From the NCBI GenBank assembly GCA_022361315.1, contig JAKSBB010000321.1, positions 1 through 7,157 of the forward strand: a stretch of 7,157 nt of DNA. The letters are read 5' to 3'. The stretch comes from Desulfobacterales bacterium (GTDB taxonomy: Bacteria; Desulfobacterota; Desulfobacteria; Desulfobacterales; Desulfobacteraceae). Of this stretch, positions 4,902 to 7,157 are shown one piece after another. Position 1 is the first letter of the stretch; the number at the start of each line of letters is the position of its first letter. The notes beneath the pieces were generated by a model. The model worked only from the letters and a program-made list of their open reading frames with translations, ran no database searches and was not told where the DNA came from. Position numbers and translations under genes: made by a program.

Positions 4902-6085
4902 ACAGGCCTCCTTCGAATGGTTATCAATGCTGCCAGACCGAGTCCTGTGAGACAGAGACCGGATACCGGCACCAATATGCCGGCACCAATATACTCCAGG
5001 GCCAGGCCGAACACAATCATGGCCGCGGGAATGGAACCGTTCCCCACCGTGGAAGCCACGGCAAACACCCGGCCGCCGTAAGTCTCTCCGGCAAAGGTTT
5101 GAAGAAGGGTTTTAAAGGAAACCGCCGCCCGCACCATGGCAGCCCCCCAGAGGAAGAAGCAAATGGTAAATCCGGCGGTTGATACATAGCCATCCTCCGG
5201 CATCAGTAATGTCAGCGTCTGAATAATGCCCATACTTATCACGGATGAAAACAGCGTAAATTCCTCTTTCCCGGCCACGGAGAATCGGCTGAGCAGCAGG
5301 GACATGACCAGAATGCCCCCTCCAAGCCCGGCCTGAAAAAGCCCGAGTACCCCGGGACCACCGGACCGATTTGCAATCACCGGCATAAAGACCTCAAGCC
5401 CCCCCACAAAGAAATGAATGACCATCACCATAGAGAGGATGATAAGCAACTTGCGGCTGCCGAATAGATAGGCATACCCCTCCCGGATATCCGACAACAG
5501 ATTTTTGCCTGACCCTGAATTCATTTGCCGGGGAATCCGGATGAAGGCCTCAAAGCCCGCAGAGACCAGAAATGAAAGTCCGTTGAAAAGAAAGACCGGC
5601 CCATAGCCGAACCCCGCCACCGCCACCCCGCCCAGGGCCGCCCCGCCGATCATGGCAAAACTGTTCACACTCTGGTGCATGGCATTGGCACGGGCCAGGT
5701 CTTCTTTCCCAACGACCTGGGGAATAACCGCCGGAATGCTGGGGTCAAAAAACGCCGCATTAATTGACAGGAGCACCTGGAGAACCAGAACAACGGCAAA
5801 ATTCACCTCACCTAACGCCATCATTCCCGCAAAAATCAGGAGAATCAGTCCCCTTATGACATCTGTACCAACGATAATGGCCTTTCGTGAGTAGCGGTCA
5901 ATAAAGGCACCGGAAAACAATCCCAGCAGCAAAGACGGCACCAGCGATGCGGCCAGCACCGCCCCCATTTTCCCGGAAGAACCGGTGGTATCAAGCACCC
6001 AGAACGCCAGGGCAATCATATGGCATTTGTCTCCCACCTGGGACACCAGTTGCCCGGACAGGAGCAGTTTAAAATCTTTTGTCAT
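4898..6085 (-). CDS. MFS transporter, MFS_3 / EntS- and macrolide-efflux-like exporter
   Basis: Inner-membrane transporter of 395 aa with about 12 hydrophobic segments, the normal length for the major facilitator superfamily. The signature loop between helices 2 and 3 is present: Gly59, Asp63, Arg64, Arg67 and Lys68 in GAFIDRYSRK. The opening LLLSGQLVSQVGDKCHMIALAFWVLD, the FFDPSIPAVIPQVV segment and the ARANAMHQSVNSFAMIGGAALGG stretch are typical of the branch that includes the enterobactin exporter EntS and macrolide efflux proteins. It is expected to export a small molecule using the proton gradient; the substrate cannot be told. I chose the ATG at 6085, preceded by AAGGGA with a 9-nt gap. 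An in-frame TTG at 6103 (401 aa) is possible, but its potential Shine-Dalgarno is only 2 nt away. It is followed by the overlapping small ribbon-helix-helix-like gene. A palindrome upstream at 6133-6142 may be an operator. Confidence 0.92.
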   Translation of the reverse strand: MTKDFKLLLSGQLVSQVGDKCHMIALAFWVLDTTGSSGKMGAVLAASLVPSLLLGLFSGAFIDRYSRKAIIVGTDVIRGLILLIFAGMMALGEVNFAVVLVLQVLLSINAAFFDPSIPAVIPQVVGKEDLARANAMHQSVNSFAMIGGAALGGVAVAGFGYGPVFLFNGLSFLVSAGFEAFIRIPRQMNSGSGKNLLSDIREGYAYLFGSRKLLIILSMVMVIHFFVGGLEVFMPVIANRSGGPGVLGLFQAGLGGGILVMSLLLSRFSVAGKEEFTLFSSVISMGIIQTLTLLMPEDGYVSTAGFTICFFLWGAAMVRAAVSFKTLLQTFAGETYGGRVFAVASTVGNGSIPAAMIVFGLALEYIGAGILVPVSGLCLTGLGLAALITIRRRPV

Positions 6086-6132
6086 AATTACAATTCCCTT
6101 CAATCATCCTTGTCATTATTTAGACACCTTGG

Positions 6133-6142
6133 TACCATGGTA
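6133..6142. repeat. Perfect 10-bp palindrome between divergent genes, possible operator
   Basis: TACCATGGTA is a perfect palindrome in the 169-bp region between the minus-strand MFS gene and the plus-strand CBS gene, 48 nt before the MFS start codon. AT-rich sequence (about 6141-6162) flanks it. It could be bound by a dimeric regulator such as the ribbon-helix-helix-like protein of the MFS operon; that link is speculative. Confidence 0.35.
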
Positions 6143-6176
6143 ATAAAATATTATCAATATCATTTTTGCCCCGACC

Positions 6177-6205
6177 TTTACCGGACAAGGGGTTTGCTAT
6201 ATATT
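6177..6205 (+). promoter_or_regulatory. Sigma-70-type promoter of the CBS-MFS operon
   Basis: TTTACC (6177-6182, 4 of 6 to -35), a 17-nt spacer and TATATT (6200-6205, 5 of 6 to -10). The start site would be near 6212, giving a leader of roughly 43 nt that ends in the strong ribosome-binding site TAAGGAGG (6242-6249). Confidence 0.55.
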
Positions 6206-6254
6206 AAGGACAGTATCGGCATCGCCCGAAGACCCTTAGCCTAAGGAGGAAAAG

Positions 6255-6710
6255 ATGATAACGGCAGCAGACATCATGGAAACCAATATCATCTGCGTCA
6301 ATCCTGATACAGATATCACCAGAGCCGTGGAAGTACTGCTCAACAATCATATTAACGGCGCCCCTGTGGTGGACAAGCAGGAAGAAATCGTGGGTATTCT
6401 CTGCCAGAGTGATTTGATCTTTCAGCAGAAGGAATTACCCATACCGCCGATTTTTACCATCCTGGACGGCATTATTCCCCTGTCATCCTCCAAGAAACTG
6501 GAGGATGAATTCCAGAAAATTTCCGCCACCCAGGTGAAGGAAGCCATGGTTACCGAGGTCACCACTGTGGCACCGGATACACCCGTTGCTGAAATCGCCA
6601 GCCTGATGGTGGAAAAACACTTTCACACCATACCGGTGGTGGACGGCAAAAAGCTGGTGGGCATCATCGGTAAGGAAGATATTTTAAAAACCATGATTCC
6701 GAAAGCGTAA
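6255..6710 (+). CDS. Two-CBS-domain protein
   Basis: Cytoplasmic protein of 151 aa consisting of a tandem pair of CBS domains (Bateman module). The first is at about 7-57 (DIMETNIICVNPDTDITRAV, then NGAPVVD and VGILCQSDLI), the second at about 95-146 (VKEAMVTEVTTVAPDTPVAE, then HTIPVVD and VGIIGKEDIL). A 37-residue linker with PIPPIFTILDG separates them, as in many stand-alone CBS proteins. Such modules bind adenine nucleotides or related ligands (AMP, ATP, SAM, c-di-AMP in various families) and usually regulate a partner protein; no catalytic domain is fused here. The start is certain: TAAGGAGG (6242-6249) lies 5 nt before the ATG. An MFS gene begins 8 nt after its stop, so a shared transcript and possibly joint function are likely. 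The ligand is not predictable from what I see. Confidence 0.95.
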   Translation: MITAADIMETNIICVNPDTDITRAVEVLLNNHINGAPVVDKQEEIVGILCQSDLIFQQKELPIPPIFTILDGIIPLSSSKKLEDEFQKISATQVKEAMVTEVTTVAPDTPVAEIASLMVEKHFHTIPVVDGKKLVGIIGKEDILKTMIPKA

Positions 6711-6718
6711 CAGAGGGA

Positions 6719-7157
6719 ATGACATCAGATACAGCCGGACGGATACCCGTCTTTTCCATTCCCAACATCCGTAGATACCTTGCCTTCAAGGTGTTGTTCA
6801 ACTCCAGGTTTTATTACCCGGTGTTCACCATTTTATTTCTGGACTTCGGTCTGACCGTGGCCCAGTTTTCCCTGCTCAATGCCGTATGGGCGGCCACCAT
6901 TGTCATGGCGGAAGTCCCCTCCGGTGCCCTTGCAGATACCATCGGCCGAAAACGGCTGCTGGTGTTTGCCACCCTTACCATGGTGGTGGAGGTGGGGCTG
7001 ATTGCCTTTCTTCCCCTGGGTAACGCCACACTTATTTTTTCAATATTCCTGATTAACCGGGTGCTCAGCGGCCTGGCCGAAGCTGCGGCCTCCGGTGCGG
7101 ACGAGGCCCTGGCCTACGATGCCCTGAAACGGGACGGCAACCCCGAAGAATGGGGGC
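6719..7157 (+). CDS. MFS transporter, N-terminal part, cut by the window edge
   Basis: The reading frame is open from the ATG at 6719 to the right edge, giving the first 146 residues of a major facilitator transporter. The loop motif between helices 2 and 3 is clear: Gly69, Asp73, Gly76, Arg77, Lys78 and Arg79 in GALADTIGRKR. Hydrophobic segments lie around 32-45, 50-66, 80-99 and 103-120, followed by SGLAEAAASGADEALAYDAL, a helix 4 region typical of drug-exporter-like MFS proteins. The N-terminus (about 1-20) is hydrophilic. The gene starts 8 nt after the CBS stop codon. A GAGGG lies only 1 nt before the ATG, too close to be ideal, so translation may depend on coupling to the CBS gene or start slightly downstream. 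It is distinct from the minus-strand MFS gene at 4898-6085. The remaining two thirds, and so the subfamily, lie outside the window. Confidence 0.9.
   Translation, partial: MTSDTAGRIPVFSIPNIRRYLAFKVLFNSRFYYPVFTILFLDFGLTVAQFSLLNAVWAATIVMAEVPSGALADTIGRKRLLVFATLTMVVEVGLIAFLPLGNATLIFSIFLINRVLSGLAEAAASGADEALAYDALKRDGNPEEWG

Overview
The window carries seven complete genes and one gene cut by the right edge. Moderate GC with AT-rich promoters, a PEP-CTERM protein, a YqhD-type alcohol dehydrogenase, and a probable selenocysteine UGA with a local bacterial SECIS-like hairpin together suggest a Gram-negative anaerobe. A Desulfobacterota relative (sulfate-reducer type) is my best guess. This is inferred from gene content only; no rRNA or phylogenetic marker is present.

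Layout. 1-50: a strong plus-strand terminator for a gene left of the window. 91-2228 (minus): a YqhD-like NADPH-dependent aldehyde reductase followed by an AraC-family regulator, separated by a terminator-like hairpin. 2229-2599: an intergenic region between divergent genes, with a plus-strand promoter that carries an ArsR/SmtB-like operator. 2600-3697 (plus): an ArsP-superfamily permease resembling SO_0444-type Cu/Zn exporters. 3807-4523 (plus): an exported PEP-CTERM protein. 4543-4615: a small tandem repeat and a terminator shared by converging genes. 4635-6085 (minus): an MFS exporter and a small ribbon-helix-helix-like protein with overlapping stop and start codons. 6255-7157 (plus): a two-CBS-domain protein and the first 146 residues of a second MFS transporter, probably one operon.

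The most notable object is the permease. A plain ORF search splits it into two pieces at an in-frame UGA (3059-3061), but both sides stay in one frame and together make a normal-length protein. The UGA lies in the Cys-rich cytoplasmic linker, giving Sec-Gly-Cys-Ala-Ser-Thr-Cys. Starting 11 nt after it is a perfect 7-bp hairpin with a GGU loop, at the distance and with the loop G residues expected of a bacterial SECIS element. I interpret the gene as a selenoprotein metal or metalloid exporter with a Sec/Cys linker and a His-rich tail, probably controlled by a metal-sensing ArsR-type repressor encoded elsewhere.

The functional theme is stress and export: aldehyde detoxification with its regulator, metal efflux, and two MFS exporters with small regulatory partners. 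No mobile element, CRISPR array, tRNA or rRNA was seen.
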